Below are positions 55,740 to 64,000 of a DNA stretch of 64,000 nucleotides, in pieces (within the stretch, counting starts at the first letter, position 1; every line of letters begins with the position of its first letter). The position numbers and the translations under genes are program-made. This stretch comes from Diplocloster agilis (GTDB taxonomy: Bacteria > Bacillota > Clostridia > Lachnospirales > Lachnospiraceae). Location of the stretch: contig NZ_JAHQCW010000018.1 of assembly GCF_019042275.1 (NCBI RefSeq), forward strand, positions 1 through 64,000, given 5' to 3'. A model generated the notes under the pieces. The model worked only from the letters and a program-made list of their open reading frames with translations, did no database searches and was not told the origin of the DNA.

Positions 55740-56567
55740 ATGAATAGACAAAGGGTATTGACTATATTAAAATATATGATATTGGTTTTATTTTTGATCG
55801 CCTGCCTTTATCCGCTGCTCTGGCTTATTATGAACTCTTTTAAGACACAGGAGGAATTATTTACGAATACCTGGGGATTTCCCCACGTATGGACCCTGGA
55901 GAATTATAAGCATGCGGTGGTCGACGGCAAGATCGGGATCTATTTCCTGAACTCTGTGGTGGTAAGCGTTATATCTGTAGCCGGGACCATTGTTTTGTCG
56001 GTCATGGCTTCCTATGGGGTGACGCGGTTGAAATGGAAGCTTTCCAAGACAACGCTCAGCATTTTTTTACTGGGACTGATGATCCCGGCCTATGGTTCCG
56101 TGATTCCTCTGTATTCCATATTTAATAAAATGGGAATACTCAACACCTATCTGGCCGTAATCATTCCCCACATCACCTTTGCGCTGCCCACCGCAATCTT
56201 TATCCTGACCGGTTTCTTCATAGCCGTGCCAAGGGAGCTTGAGGAGGCGGCCATCATAGACGGCTGTTCCCTGTTCCAGGCGTTTCGCAGAGTGGTAACG
56301 CCGGTGGTGGTTCCGGGGATTGTGACGGTTACGGTTATTTCTTTTATCAATATCTGGAATGACTTATTGTTCTCCCAGATCTTCCTGACGGATAAAAAGA
56401 AAATGCCGCTGCCGATCGGGCTGACGGAATTTCAGGGGATTTATTCCACGGATTATGTGGGGATGATCGCGGCGATCGTGATCACGGTAATTCCGGTTAT
56501 TATCGTATATGTCATATTGCATGAAAAAATCATAGACGGCATGATCGCAGGCGCTGTGAAAGGATAG
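55740..56567 (+). CDS. ABC sugar transporter permease, MalG type
   Basis: A 275-residue permease with about six helices; the N-terminal YMILVLFLIACLYPLLWLIM and SFKTQEELFTNTWGFPHVWT segments are typical of MalG/LacG-like proteins. The EAA loop is ELEEAAIIDGCSLFQAFRRV. It forms the second half of the channel with the MalF-type permease. AGGCGGGAGGAAAGT precedes ATG 55740. Genes of the two-component system start 60 bp downstream. Confidence 0.93.
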   Translation: MNRQRVLTILKYMILVLFLIACLYPLLWLIMNSFKTQEELFTNTWGFPHVWTLENYKHAVVDGKIGIYFLNSVVVSVISVAGTIVLSVMASYGVTRLKWKLSKTTLSIFLLGLMIPAYGSVIPLYSIFNKMGILNTYLAVIIPHITFALPTAIFILTGFFIAVPRELEEAAIIDGCSLFQAFRRVVTPVVVPGIVTVTVISFINIWNDLLFSQIFLTDKKKMPLPIGLTEFQGIYSTDYVGMIAAIVITVIPVIIVYVILHEKIIDGMIAGAVKG

Positions 56568-56627
56568 GCGCGCCCGGAAAAAGGGCGGGCAGCTTGGCGG
56601 GTGAGATACCCGCATGGGGGGAAATTC

Positions 56628-57437
56628 ATGAAATTGCTCATAGTCGATGACGAAATGATTATCCGGCAGGGCCTGATGGCTCTTCCATGGGAGAAGGCGG
56701 GGATTACGAAGACGAAGGTGGCGGACAATGGGGTGGACGCTTTGAAACTGATTTCCGATTACCATCCGGATATTATCATCACAGATATCCGGATGCCGGG
56801 ACTGGACGGTCTTCAGCTGGCCAGAGAGATCGCCTCCGGGGAACGCAGCTGTAAGCTGATCCTGCTGTCCGGATACGGCACCTTTGAGTACGCGAAACAG
56901 GCCATCAATACCGGCGTGTTTGATTATCTGCTGAAGCCGTCAAACCCGGATGAAATCCTGGAGACGGTGCGCCGGGCGGTCAAAGAACTGGGGCAGGACT
57001 CGGCGCGCATACGCAGGGAAAATATGGAACAGGCCAGGGACGAAGTGTTTTCCGCCGGCGGTGACGGCGGGATCAAATGGATATTGGACTATATAGAAAA
57101 AAACTACATGAACGAAATCACCCTGACCTCCCTGGCCGAATATACGCATTTCTCCACGACATATCTGAGCAGGCTGATTAAAAAGGAGACCAATTACAAT
57201 TTTACAAAGATTCTGGGCCTTATGCGGATGCTCAAAGCGGCAGAACTGCTGGCCAACACGGACCTGAAGATCTATGCGATCTGCGGAAAGATCGGTATCA
57301 ACGACCAGCGTTACTTCAGCCAGATGTTCCGCAGGACCTTTGGCAAAACGCCGATGGAATACCGCAGCTGCTGTGCGGGCAGATCGGAAGGCAGTCTGAT
57401 GGAATTTATCCGAAGCAACAGCGGGGGAGAGGTATGA
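56628..57437 (+). CDS. AraC-type response regulator (YesN-like)
   Basis: A 269-residue response regulator. The receiver domain (about residues 1-120) has LLIVDDEMIIRQGLMAL, IIITDIRMPGLDGLQLAREI (phosphoacceptor Asp) and ILLSGYGTFEYAKQAI. The C-terminal AraC domain (about 160-262) has two helix-turn-helix units: ITLTSLAEYTHFSTTYLSRL and LKIYAICGKIGINDQRYFSQ, ending FRRTFGKTPMEYR. ATG 56628 is preferred to the GTG-type start at 56601 because GGGGGGAAATTC is directly before it. Its end overlaps the kinase gene by 4 bp; together they probably control the ABC transporter and glycosidase. Confidence 0.93.
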   Translation: MKLLIVDDEMIIRQGLMALPWEKAGITKTKVADNGVDALKLISDYHPDIIITDIRMPGLDGLQLAREIASGERSCKLILLSGYGTFEYAKQAINTGVFDYLLKPSNPDEILETVRRAVKELGQDSARIRRENMEQARDEVFSAGGDGGIKWILDYIEKNYMNEITLTSLAEYTHFSTTYLSRLIKKETNYNFTKILGLMRMLKAAELLANTDLKIYAICGKIGINDQRYFSQMFRRTFGKTPMEYRSCCAGRSEGSLMEFIRSNSGGEV

Positions 57438-59197
57438 AAAGAACGCTGGAAAAAATAAAACGTTTCTTTGGAAATCTGCCGATCCAGACCAAGCTGATTG
57501 TCATAATGATAGGTTTGGTTTTTCTTTCCGTGGTTTCCTTAGCCACCTATTTTTATAAAACTTCCTCCACGCTGATACTTGATAATTCCAGACATTATAT
57601 ACAGAATACTATGAGCCAGATTGGCAAAAATATTGATCATAATATCGAATCCATCGACAAGGTATTATTCGACATCTCCACCAACCGGGAGATCCAGGAG
57701 CGGTTAAAGCTGGTTAATCAAAATAAGCTGGATGCCTATGAGGAGGTTGAAGTCGGTAATGATATTAAAAATAAACTGATCAGCCAGATTACAAAGGAAA
57801 GCGTCATAGGCGCGGCCTTTCTTTACCGGCTGGACGGAACCGTCTATGTGACCAAGGATACCAACTATCCGGAACCATTGGAGCTTCCCAAAGGAGTTAT
57901 CTTCGATGCGAAAGGATCGAATGTATGGTTTGATCCCGATCCCTCAATATCCGTGATTCCGGTTGGAAAAATGATATACAGTCTTACGAATCAGAAACCT
58001 TTGGGATATATTATCCTATATGTGGATGCGGAATATATTGAAAATGTGTTCCAAAATATTGTGTTTACGAAAAACGACCAGATATTTCTGGTGAACTCCG
58101 ACGGCGGTATCCTGCTGGGGGATTCGGGCGGGGAGCCCTTTTCTATAGAGCTGCTCTCAGATAAGCAGGGGGACGGCCTGGTGCGGCGTGTCAGGATAGC
58201 CGACGTCAATAAGCAGGTGTGCTCCGTTGCTTTAAAAAACGTGGACTGGATGCTGGTCAGCATCTCGGAGGATGAGAAATATAATGAGCAGCTTCGAAAT
58301 CTGCAGCAAATAACCATAGGCCTTCTCGTACTGATCCTGGCGGTCATTACTGTGTTGAGCATCTGGGTGGCGCGCGGGATATCCCGTCCGGTAAAGGAGC
58401 TGGCCAATGCGATGGGACAGTTTGCCAAAGGGGATTTTGATATCCATACCACGGAGAAATATAATGACGAGGTGGGACAGCTCCACAAAAGCTTTAATAA
58501 AATGGTTACCGACATGAAGAGCCTGGTCCATGATGTGTATGAGGAGAAGAGCCTGAAGCAGCAGGCGCAGATCAAGGCGCTGCAAATGCAGATTAATCCC
58601 CATTTTCTGTATAACACGCTGGACACGATCCATTGGCTGGCCAACCTACACCAAGAGACGGATATCGCGGAGGTGTCAAGGAGTCTGGGCTATCTGATGC
58701 GTTTTTCATTGAGGGAAGAGGAGCTGGTCAGCTTCGAGGAAGAGCTGGATGCGGTGGAAGCCTATATGCGGATTCAGAAATACCGTTACGGCGATTCCCT
58801 CAAAATAGACATTGATGTGGAAGAAGAAGTCCTGTATGAAAATGTACCGCGCCATATCATGCTGCCGCTGATTGAAAACGGAATTGAACATGGCCTGTCA
58901 AAAAAGCAGGGGGAGAAGCAGATACGGATCACAGGACGGATGTTAAAAGAGAGCATCCTGATTAAGATAAGCGACAACGGCATCGGGATGAATGAGGAGA
59001 CGGTACGCCATATCCTGGAAGACCCGATCGACAGGAAAAAGGGAAAGCACATGTCCATCGGTGTCCAGAACGTGCATAAACGTCTGAAGCTGCGGTTTGG
59101 AGAGAGCTTTGGTCTTAGGATTCAGAGCAGGGAGCAGGAGGGGACCTGTGTGACGATAGAAATTCCCATTGAGGAGGAAAATCATGAAATTTTATAA
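57434..59197 (+). CDS. Sensor histidine kinase (YesM-like)
   Basis: A 587-residue membrane kinase. A first helix (about residues 20-42, LIVIMIGLVFLSVVSLATYF), an extracytoplasmic sensor domain (to about 290), a second helix (about 297-316, ITIGLLVLILAVITVLSIWV) and a HAMP domain lead into the His_kinase segment with its His in QMQINPHFLYNTLDTIHWLA. The ATPase domain follows (MLPLIENGIEHGLSKKQGEK; ISDNGIGMNEETVRHIL). It overlaps the regulator gene by 4 bp (ATGA) and the glycosidase gene by 14 bp, so all three are likely co-transcribed. The signal is probably a sugar or the binding protein. Confidence 0.94.
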   Translation: MKRTLEKIKRFFGNLPIQTKLIVIMIGLVFLSVVSLATYFYKTSSTLILDNSRHYIQNTMSQIGKNIDHNIESIDKVLFDISTNREIQERLKLVNQNKLDAYEEVEVGNDIKNKLISQITKESVIGAAFLYRLDGTVYVTKDTNYPEPLELPKGVIFDAKGSNVWFDPDPSISVIPVGKMIYSLTNQKPLGYIILYVDAEYIENVFQNIVFTKNDQIFLVNSDGGILLGDSGGEPFSIELLSDKQGDGLVRRVRIADVNKQVCSVALKNVDWMLVSISEDEKYNEQLRNLQQITIGLLVLILAVITVLSIWVARGISRPVKELANAMGQFAKGDFDIHTTEKYNDEVGQLHKSFNKMVTDMKSLVHDVYEEKSLKQQAQIKALQMQINPHFLYNTLDTIHWLANLHQETDIAEVSRSLGYLMRFSLREEELVSFEEELDAVEAYMRIQKYRYGDSLKIDIDVEEEVLYENVPRHIMLPLIENGIEHGLSKKQGEKQIRITGRMLKESILIKISDNGIGMNEETVRHILEDPIDRKKGKHMSIGVQNVHKRLKLRFGESFGLRIQSREQEGTCVTIEIPIEEENHEIL

Positions 59198-62024
59198 AGA
59201 TCAGCCGGGTGTCTGGTGTCTGAACCGGGGCTGGAAATTCAAGGAGACGGATTGTAAGGATCTGCCGTGCGGTATACGGCATGATGATATTTATGATTAT
59301 ACAAAGGCGGGCGGCGCCAAGGGCCCTGCGGAGCTGTCCTTTGATGATTCGGACTGGAAGCCGGTGAGCCTGCCCCATGACTGGGTGACGGGAAAGTCCT
59401 TTGATGCACAGGCCTCCCCGAATCACGGCTATAAAAAGCGGGGGACCGGATGGTACCGGCTCAAATTCCGGCTTTCGGAAGAAGACCGGAATCAGCAGAT
59501 CCTTTTGGAATTTGAGGGCCTAAGCAGCAAAGCCTTTATCTATATAAACGGTACGCTGTGCAAACGGCAGTTCTATGGCTATAACAGCTTTTGCGTGGAT
59601 ATCACCGATATGGTCTGCTTCGCTCCCGCGGTCAACCTGCTGGCGGTCAGGATCGAAGCGGACGCCTGGGAGGGCTGGTGGTATGAGGGGGCAGGAATCT
59701 ACCGGAATGTCTGGATGGTCAAAAAAAGCCCGGTTCATATCGCATACCAGGGAGTATATGTAAAACCGGAACAACAAGCGGACGGTACCTGGAAACTGGA
59801 CGTAGAGACAGAGGTTGAAAACAGCTTCGGACAGGAGCGGGAGATGAAGCTTGAGGCGGCCCTGTATCTGGATGGGAATAAGAAGCAGGAGCTCCCCTGT
59901 GTGAGCGGGACTGTGCCGGGATATGAGAGAATCCGATATCATCAAAGTATCATCGTGAAGCAGGCGGATATCTGGAACACAGAGAATCCGGTCCTCTATG
60001 AAGTGCGGTCGGTCTGCAGCGTAACGAACGGGGAACAAGCCGCCGGGCCGAATGAGATCACCAGTCCGGACACCAGCTTTGAATCACAGGATTATCTGAA
60101 TACAAGATTCGGCTTCCGCACGATCCGCCTCGATGCAGACACCGGATTCTGGCTCAACGGTGAGAATATGAAATTAAGGGGCTTCTGCTGCCATCAGGAT
60201 CATGCGGGGACAGGAGTGGCGGTTCCCTATGCGCTCAAGGAATACCGGATACGGCGTTTGAAGAAGCTGGGAGCAAATGCTTACCGGTGCGCCCACAATC
60301 CCGACCCGGAGATCCTGGACATCTGTGACCGGCTGGGAATGCTGGTGATGGAAGAGAACCGGACATTTTCCTCCGATGAGGATACCCTGGCCCAGGTGAG
60401 GGGGATCATCCGCAATGCCAGGAATCACCCCAGCGTGATCCTGTATTCCATTTTCAATGAGGAGCCGTTACAGGGGACGCTTCGCGGCGGACGCATGGCG
60501 GGCAGGCTTCGAAGGGCGGTTCACGAAATGGACTCCACAAGGCCGGTGTTAGGAGCCTTTAACGGAGGCTATCTGGAAGAAGAGGGCGCGGCCCTGTCTC
60601 TGGATGCGGTGGGAATCAACTACAACCCGATGCGCTATGATGAGTTTCACCGAAAGTTTCCTAATATACCGCTGGTGGGATCTGAGACGGCCAGCGCCTA
60701 CATGGTCCGCGGTGAATATGAGAACGACGAAGAACGTCATAAGATCGCAAGCTATGATGAATCCTGCGCGCCCTGGGGCGATACGCACAGGGACGCGTGG
60801 CGGTGGATCATGGAGCGGCAGTTTGTGGCGGGCGGTTTTATCTGGACCGGATTTGATTACCGGGGAGAGCCCACCCCCTTTGAATGGCCCTCTGTGGCAA
60901 CCTTCTTCGGAACCTACGATTCCTGCGGATTTCCCAAGGAAGCCTGTTATTTATATCAGGCATTCTGGACAAATGAGCCTATGGTGCATCTGGCGGCGCC
61001 GTGGGGACAGGGGAGTATGCCCGGCGAACCGGTGAAGGTGCTGATCATATCGAATTGTCAGGAAGTGGAAATTACGGTAAATGGCCGGCTGGTTCAGAGG
61101 AAGCCGGCAGACCGGTACCAACCGGAACTGATCCATGTTCCCTATGAGAGCGGCAATCTGAAAGCCGTAGGATTCAGGGACGGGAAGCCGGTGGCGGAGC
61201 ATACGCTTACGGCGGCCCGGAAGGCTTATGCGCTGCGGATCGAAACCAGCGGCACGCAGCTTCGGGGAGATGGTTTGGACGCCCTTGTCGTTAATGTCTG
61301 TGCGGTGGATGAGGAAGGAAATGTGGTTTCGGACGCGGACCAGACCGTATCCTTCGAAATAAGCGGAGGCGCTGAACTGATCGGCACCGGCAACGGAGAT
61401 CCCAACTCTCACGAGCCGGATACCGCTCCATACCGGAAACTGTTTCACGGTTACGCCCAGGCAGTGATACGAAACTGCGGCTTAGATACCGTTTATATCC
61501 GCGTCACGGCGGAGGGATTAAAGGAAGACAGCGTGTCCCTTCCGGTGCGGCGGATACCGCATATCCCGTATGTGGAAGAGGCGAAAGACACGGTAGTGGA
61601 AGGCTGGAGGATGTATCACCAGCTTCTTGACCGGCGGCCGGATACCCTGTTTAGCGCCGATGTCAACGATAGAAACAGCTTTGAGCCTATCGAGTTTCAC
61701 GGCAGGCCTCAGAGCGAGTTTACCGGGAAGCTGAACAAATTCGGGGTTTATCAAACCCGGCTGTCCCTAACGGAGAACCATGGAAACAGATACCTGTATT
61801 TCCCGGATATCAAAGGCCAGGTCTGGGTTTACCTGAACGATGAACAAGCGGCAGAGCGGGTTTTGCAGACCTTGGGAGCGATGAAGGTGGAGATACCGGC
61901 CGCGTTTGGCAAAACGGGAATCTGCACCGTGGTCATTCGCAATCAGAATACGGAAAACAGGGAGGCGGGTATCTGCGCCCCGGTAATTCTGAGTGAGGAC
62001 AACGGTTTAACACCGGAAGAATAA
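59184..62024 (+). CDS. Glycoside hydrolase family 2 (beta-galactosidase-like)
   Basis: A 946-residue GH2 enzyme, probably cleaving beta-galactosides. N-terminal sugar-binding domain (SLPHDWVTGKSFDAQ; RGTGWYRLKFRL; WEGWWYEGAGIYRNVWMVKK), Ig-like domain, then the catalytic barrel: KLRGFCCHQDHAGTGVAV, LGANAYRCAHNPDPEILDIC, acid-base Glu in ILYSIFNEEPLQG and nucleophile Glu in IPLVGSETASAYM. A DUF4982-like and further Ig-like domains complete the C-terminus (VKVLIISNCQEVEITVNGRL). It has no signal peptide, so it would act inside the cell on imported oligosaccharides. ATG 59184 follows GAGGAGGAAAATC. A galactosidase is most likely, glucuronidase or another activity possible. Confidence 0.9.
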   Translation: MKFYKDQPGVWCLNRGWKFKETDCKDLPCGIRHDDIYDYTKAGGAKGPAELSFDDSDWKPVSLPHDWVTGKSFDAQASPNHGYKKRGTGWYRLKFRLSEEDRNQQILLEFEGLSSKAFIYINGTLCKRQFYGYNSFCVDITDMVCFAPAVNLLAVRIEADAWEGWWYEGAGIYRNVWMVKKSPVHIAYQGVYVKPEQQADGTWKLDVETEVENSFGQEREMKLEAALYLDGNKKQELPCVSGTVPGYERIRYHQSIIVKQADIWNTENPVLYEVRSVCSVTNGEQAAGPNEITSPDTSFESQDYLNTRFGFRTIRLDADTGFWLNGENMKLRGFCCHQDHAGTGVAVPYALKEYRIRRLKKLGANAYRCAHNPDPEILDICDRLGMLVMEENRTFSSDEDTLAQVRGIIRNARNHPSVILYSIFNEEPLQGTLRGGRMAGRLRRAVHEMDSTRPVLGAFNGGYLEEEGAALSLDAVGINYNPMRYDEFHRKFPNIPLVGSETASAYMVRGEYENDEERHKIASYDESCAPWGDTHRDAWRWIMERQFVAGGFIWTGFDYRGEPTPFEWPSVATFFGTYDSCGFPKEACYLYQAFWTNEPMVHLAAPWGQGSMPGEPVKVLIISNCQEVEITVNGRLVQRKPADRYQPELIHVPYESGNLKAVGFRDGKPVAEHTLTAARKAYALRIETSGTQLRGDGLDALVVNVCAVDEEGNVVSDADQTVSFEISGGAELIGTGNGDPNSHEPDTAPYRKLFHGYAQAVIRNCGLDTVYIRVTAEGLKEDSVSLPVRRIPHIPYVEEAKDTVVEGWRMYHQLLDRRPDTLFSADVNDRNSFEPIEFHGRPQSEFTGKLNKFGVYQTRLSLTENHGNRYLYFPDIKGQVWVYLNDEQAAERVLQTLGAMKVEIPAAFGKTGICTVVIRNQNTENREAGICAPVILSEDNGLTPEE

Positions 62025-62054
62025 GGGAACTGCGGCAAAGGGTGCGGCAAAAGC

Positions 62055-63287
62055 TTAAAAATCCCTGGTAAAGATATCGCTCTTGTGGAGAAGATCCTCC
62101 ACCGTGTCGAATCCAAGCCGATGAAGCAGCTCTATCACATAGGGATTTTCAAGAGGAGTGTAATAGGCGGCGTCATCGCCGTAGGCCTCCACATGCCTGC
62201 GTCCCTCTTCCCGGTTGAGTATCGCTTTGGGGCCGCCCACGCAGCCGCCCACACAGCCCATGCCCTCGAAGAAATTACCGTCGATCTCACCGTTTTCCAG
62301 CTGTTGAATCATGGCCCGGCAGGCCGGCACACCGTCGGCCTGTCTGGTGCGCACCGCGATATTCCGGTGGGGGTTTAACTGTTCCACGGTGGACTTCACC
62401 GCCTCGCTGACTCCGCCGGTGTGGGCATAGATCCTGCCTGCCCGGGAGGAGTGATCCTTCTCGCTCTCAGGCAGAACGCCGGGATCGATGTCAGCCGCCT
62501 CAAAAACATCCCGGATTTCCTGAAAGGTAAGGACATAATCCACGGCTCCGGCCAGATCCGGTTCCCGGGCCTCGCTTTTCTTGGCGATACACGGACCGAT
62601 AAACACGGTAACCGCTTCCGGGTGCAGTTTCTTGATCACGCGGCCGCAGGCGATCATAGGGGAGACCGCGCCGGGCACATGGGGCATGAGATCCCGGTAA
62701 ATCTTCCGGATCATGGCGATCCACACCGGACAGCAACAGCTGGTCAGCTGATAATCCCCGTCATGAAGAATATTCCTGTCGAACTCTAACGCTTCCTTTA
62801 AGGTCAGAATGTCCGCAAAGAGAGCCACTTCCACCATCCCGTCAAAGCCCAGAGCCTTGAAAGCGTTTCGCAGCTTTCCGGGCGTCACATCCTCGCTGAA
62901 CTGGCCCAGAAAAGCCGGCGCCACTAAAGCGTAGGCTAATTTCCCCTTATCCCGAACGGCTTTTAACGCGGGAAGAATATCCCTGCTGGCGGTGAGCTTG
63001 TCCGAATGACAGGCCTCGATACAGGCGCCGCAGCCGGTACACAGATCGGGGTCGATGACCAGCTTTCCATCCGGCCCCGGAACGATTGCATCAAATACGC
63101 AGCTCTTCTCACAGGCCTGGTCATACTCACATTTCTCACAGGATTCGGTACGCAGCACCGGCGGATATTTTTCCGGGTAGAGCAGGCAGTCCAGATGCCC
63201 CGCTTCGTGCTCCGGCAGCGGTTTCCCATCCGGTTTCAGAGTTTGTTTCAACACTTCCCGATATAATTCTTCAAAAGTCATGGTCAC
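62055..63287 (-). CDS. [FeFe]-hydrogenase-like iron-sulfur protein (C/D-type)
   Basis: A 410-residue protein with two 4Fe-4S motifs at about residues 45-95 (CEKCEYDQACEKSC; CTGCGACIEACHSDK) and an [FeFe]-hydrogenase H-cluster domain. The three cluster signatures are variant: TSCCCPVW (usual TSCCPxW), GPCIAKKSEA (usual MPCxxKxxE) and EGMGCVGGCVGG (usual MACxxGCxxGG). This pattern fits the sensory or uncharacterised C/D groups rather than the bifurcating HydA. Lacks PAS and NADH-binding domains. AAAATGTGACC gives only a weak ribosome site. It is convergent with the GH2 gene; no maturase genes are present in the window. Confidence 0.85.
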   Translation of the reverse strand: MTMTFEELYREVLKQTLKPDGKPLPEHEAGHLDCLLYPEKYPPVLRTESCEKCEYDQACEKSCVFDAIVPGPDGKLVIDPDLCTGCGACIEACHSDKLTASRDILPALKAVRDKGKLAYALVAPAFLGQFSEDVTPGKLRNAFKALGFDGMVEVALFADILTLKEALEFDRNILHDGDYQLTSCCCPVWIAMIRKIYRDLMPHVPGAVSPMIACGRVIKKLHPEAVTVFIGPCIAKKSEAREPDLAGAVDYVLTFQEIRDVFEAADIDPGVLPESEKDHSSRAGRIYAHTGGVSEAVKSTVEQLNPHRNIAVRTRQADGVPACRAMIQQLENGEIDGNFFEGMGCVGGCVGGPKAILNREEGRRHVEAYGDDAAYYTPLENPYVIELLHRLGFDTVEDLLHKSDIFTRDF

Positions 63288-63454
63288 ATTTTCCTTTTTC
63301 TTATTTTTTTACTTTATAAATTGTTTAGCAGTGCAGACTGTGCAGAAACGGAGGGTCAGGCCGTTATCTTTTCTTGATACCGATATTTTGTATCAATAAT
63401 GGATTTGCTATACGTGGCGGGAATGGAATAAAATAAAATGTCCGGGCGGATAAA

Positions 63455-64000
63455 TCATTTACCATCCTTCACCCCCGAGTAAGGCTTCCGCAAATGCAGC
63501 GCCCCAAAAGCCAGCAGCAATATCACATAAAGCACACAGATAATCCCTGCTGATATTCCCATAACGATCAGATCCAACGGAATCGAAAGTTTTTTTAATA
63601 CAGAGTAACTCAATAGACCGCCTCCTATGGCGATAAGAATCGAAATCACCGGTTTCACCACCCAGTCGTGCAAAGGAAAGTCCATGGCCGCCTCCCGGTT
63701 CAGCACGAACATTCCCATAAATGTCAGCACAAGCTCGCTGGCCAGAACGCCCCACAGGTATCCCTGAATCCCATAGCGGGGAACACAAAAGAACACAAAA
63801 GCAATCCGTACCCCCAGCCCGAACATATTAAAAAGGAAAGTGGTGGTAGTTTTGCCCAATCCGTTCATAATACTGAACAGGGTAGTGGTAAGATAGAGAA
63901 ACGGGCAGATCCAGGCCAGAGTCACGATGAAACTGCCGGCCATCTCATTGTTGAAAATAAACAACCCCATCTCATCCCCAAAAGCCAGAAATACGCCGGT
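63455..64000 (-). CDS. Polysaccharide flippase/SpoVB-like protein (partial)
   Basis: The 3' end of a multi-helix transporter of the MATE-like polysaccharide export (PST/SpoVB) superfamily; the frame is still open at the window edge, so the N-terminal part lies beyond it. About 180 residues are visible: GSFIVTLAWICPFLYLTTTL, SIMNGLGKTTTTFLFNMFGL, FFCVPRYGIQGYLWGVLASE and VVKPVISILIAIGGGLLSYS, with four or five membrane segments, matching the C-terminal half of SpoVB or lipid II flippase-like proteins. Cortex precursor export in sporulation is likely but not certain. Confidence 0.8.
   Translation of the reverse strand, partial: TGVFLAFGDEMGLFIFNNEMAGSFIVTLAWICPFLYLTTTLFSIMNGLGKTTTTFLFNMFGLGVRIAFVFFCVPRYGIQGYLWGVLASELVLTFMGMFVLNREAAMDFPLHDWVVKPVISILIAIGGGLLSYSVLKKLSIPLDLIVMGISAGIICVLYVILLLAFGALHLRKPYSGVKDGK

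Overview
The window reads as the chromosome of a Lachnospiraceae-type clostridium (Firmicutes). This rests on gene content and order: dnaE-pfkA, an argF-birA-coaX-dus-greA-lysS block, rpmG-secE-nusG-rplK-rplA-rplJ-rplL, rpoBC, YesMN-type two-component control of an ABC sugar operon, a butyrate kinase-type acyl kinase, a SleB-type cell wall hydrolase and an [FeFe]-hydrogenase-like protein. The moderate-GC sequence with abundant AGGAGG-type ribosome binding sites fits an Enterocloster/Hungatella-like gut anaerobe. The genus is inferred, not proven.

Layout. 1-630: the right half of a dispersed long inverted repeat, then a separate, nearly perfect GC-rich hairpin just upstream of dnaE. 0.6-6 kb: dnaE, pfkA and a SpoU methyltransferase. 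6-10.5 kb: a possible structured leader before a 31-residue membrane protein, an ASCH-like protein, a secreted SH3/SleB hydrolase and an NfeD-SPFH membrane pair. 10.6-19 kb: patatin phospholipase, argF, birA, coaX, dus, greA and lysS. lysS ends in an extra tRNA-binding domain encoded by AT-richer DNA. 19-23 kb: an AT-rich accessory patch with a methyltransferase, decayed DUF4143 ATPase and YhcG-type nuclease genes, an ArsC-like protein and a decayed second copy of part of the iclR locus. 23-34 kb: an IclR-regulated catabolic cluster of acyl kinase, phosphotransacylase, four-subunit 2-oxoacid:ferredoxin oxidoreductase, DASS transporter and LpdC/LpdB/LpdD-type aryl decarboxylase. 34-37.4 kb: CPBP protease, D-lyxose isomerase, diguanylate cyclase. 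37.5-52.5 kb: ribosomal protein and RNA polymerase genes, interrupted by an Hsp70-leucine-rich-repeat fusion, a 21-bp palindrome array and a flavin-type oxidase. 52.5-53.2 kb: more of the long inverted repeat. 53.4-62 kb: ABC sugar transporter, YesN/YesM regulators and a GH2 glycosidase. 62-64 kb: a variant [FeFe]-hydrogenase and the end of a flippase.

How the genes work together. In the IclR cluster, the oxidoreductase would turn a 2-oxoacid into acyl-CoA and reduced ferredoxin, the phosphotransacylase would make acyl phosphate, and the kinase would make ATP. The anion transporter and aryl decarboxylase beside them suggest uptake and decarboxylation of an organic or aromatic acid. The promoters of the kinase and oxidoreductase operons are each followed at the same distance by 16-bp motifs set 20 bp apart, a likely shared operator. 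In the last region a sensor kinase and AraC-type regulator probably control uptake and hydrolysis of a galactoside-like glycan.

The most unusual non-coding feature is a family of roughly 410-bp inverted repeats (two complete, two partial) with about 170-bp arms, a nearly invariant central loop and arms that differ between copies yet stay self-complementary.
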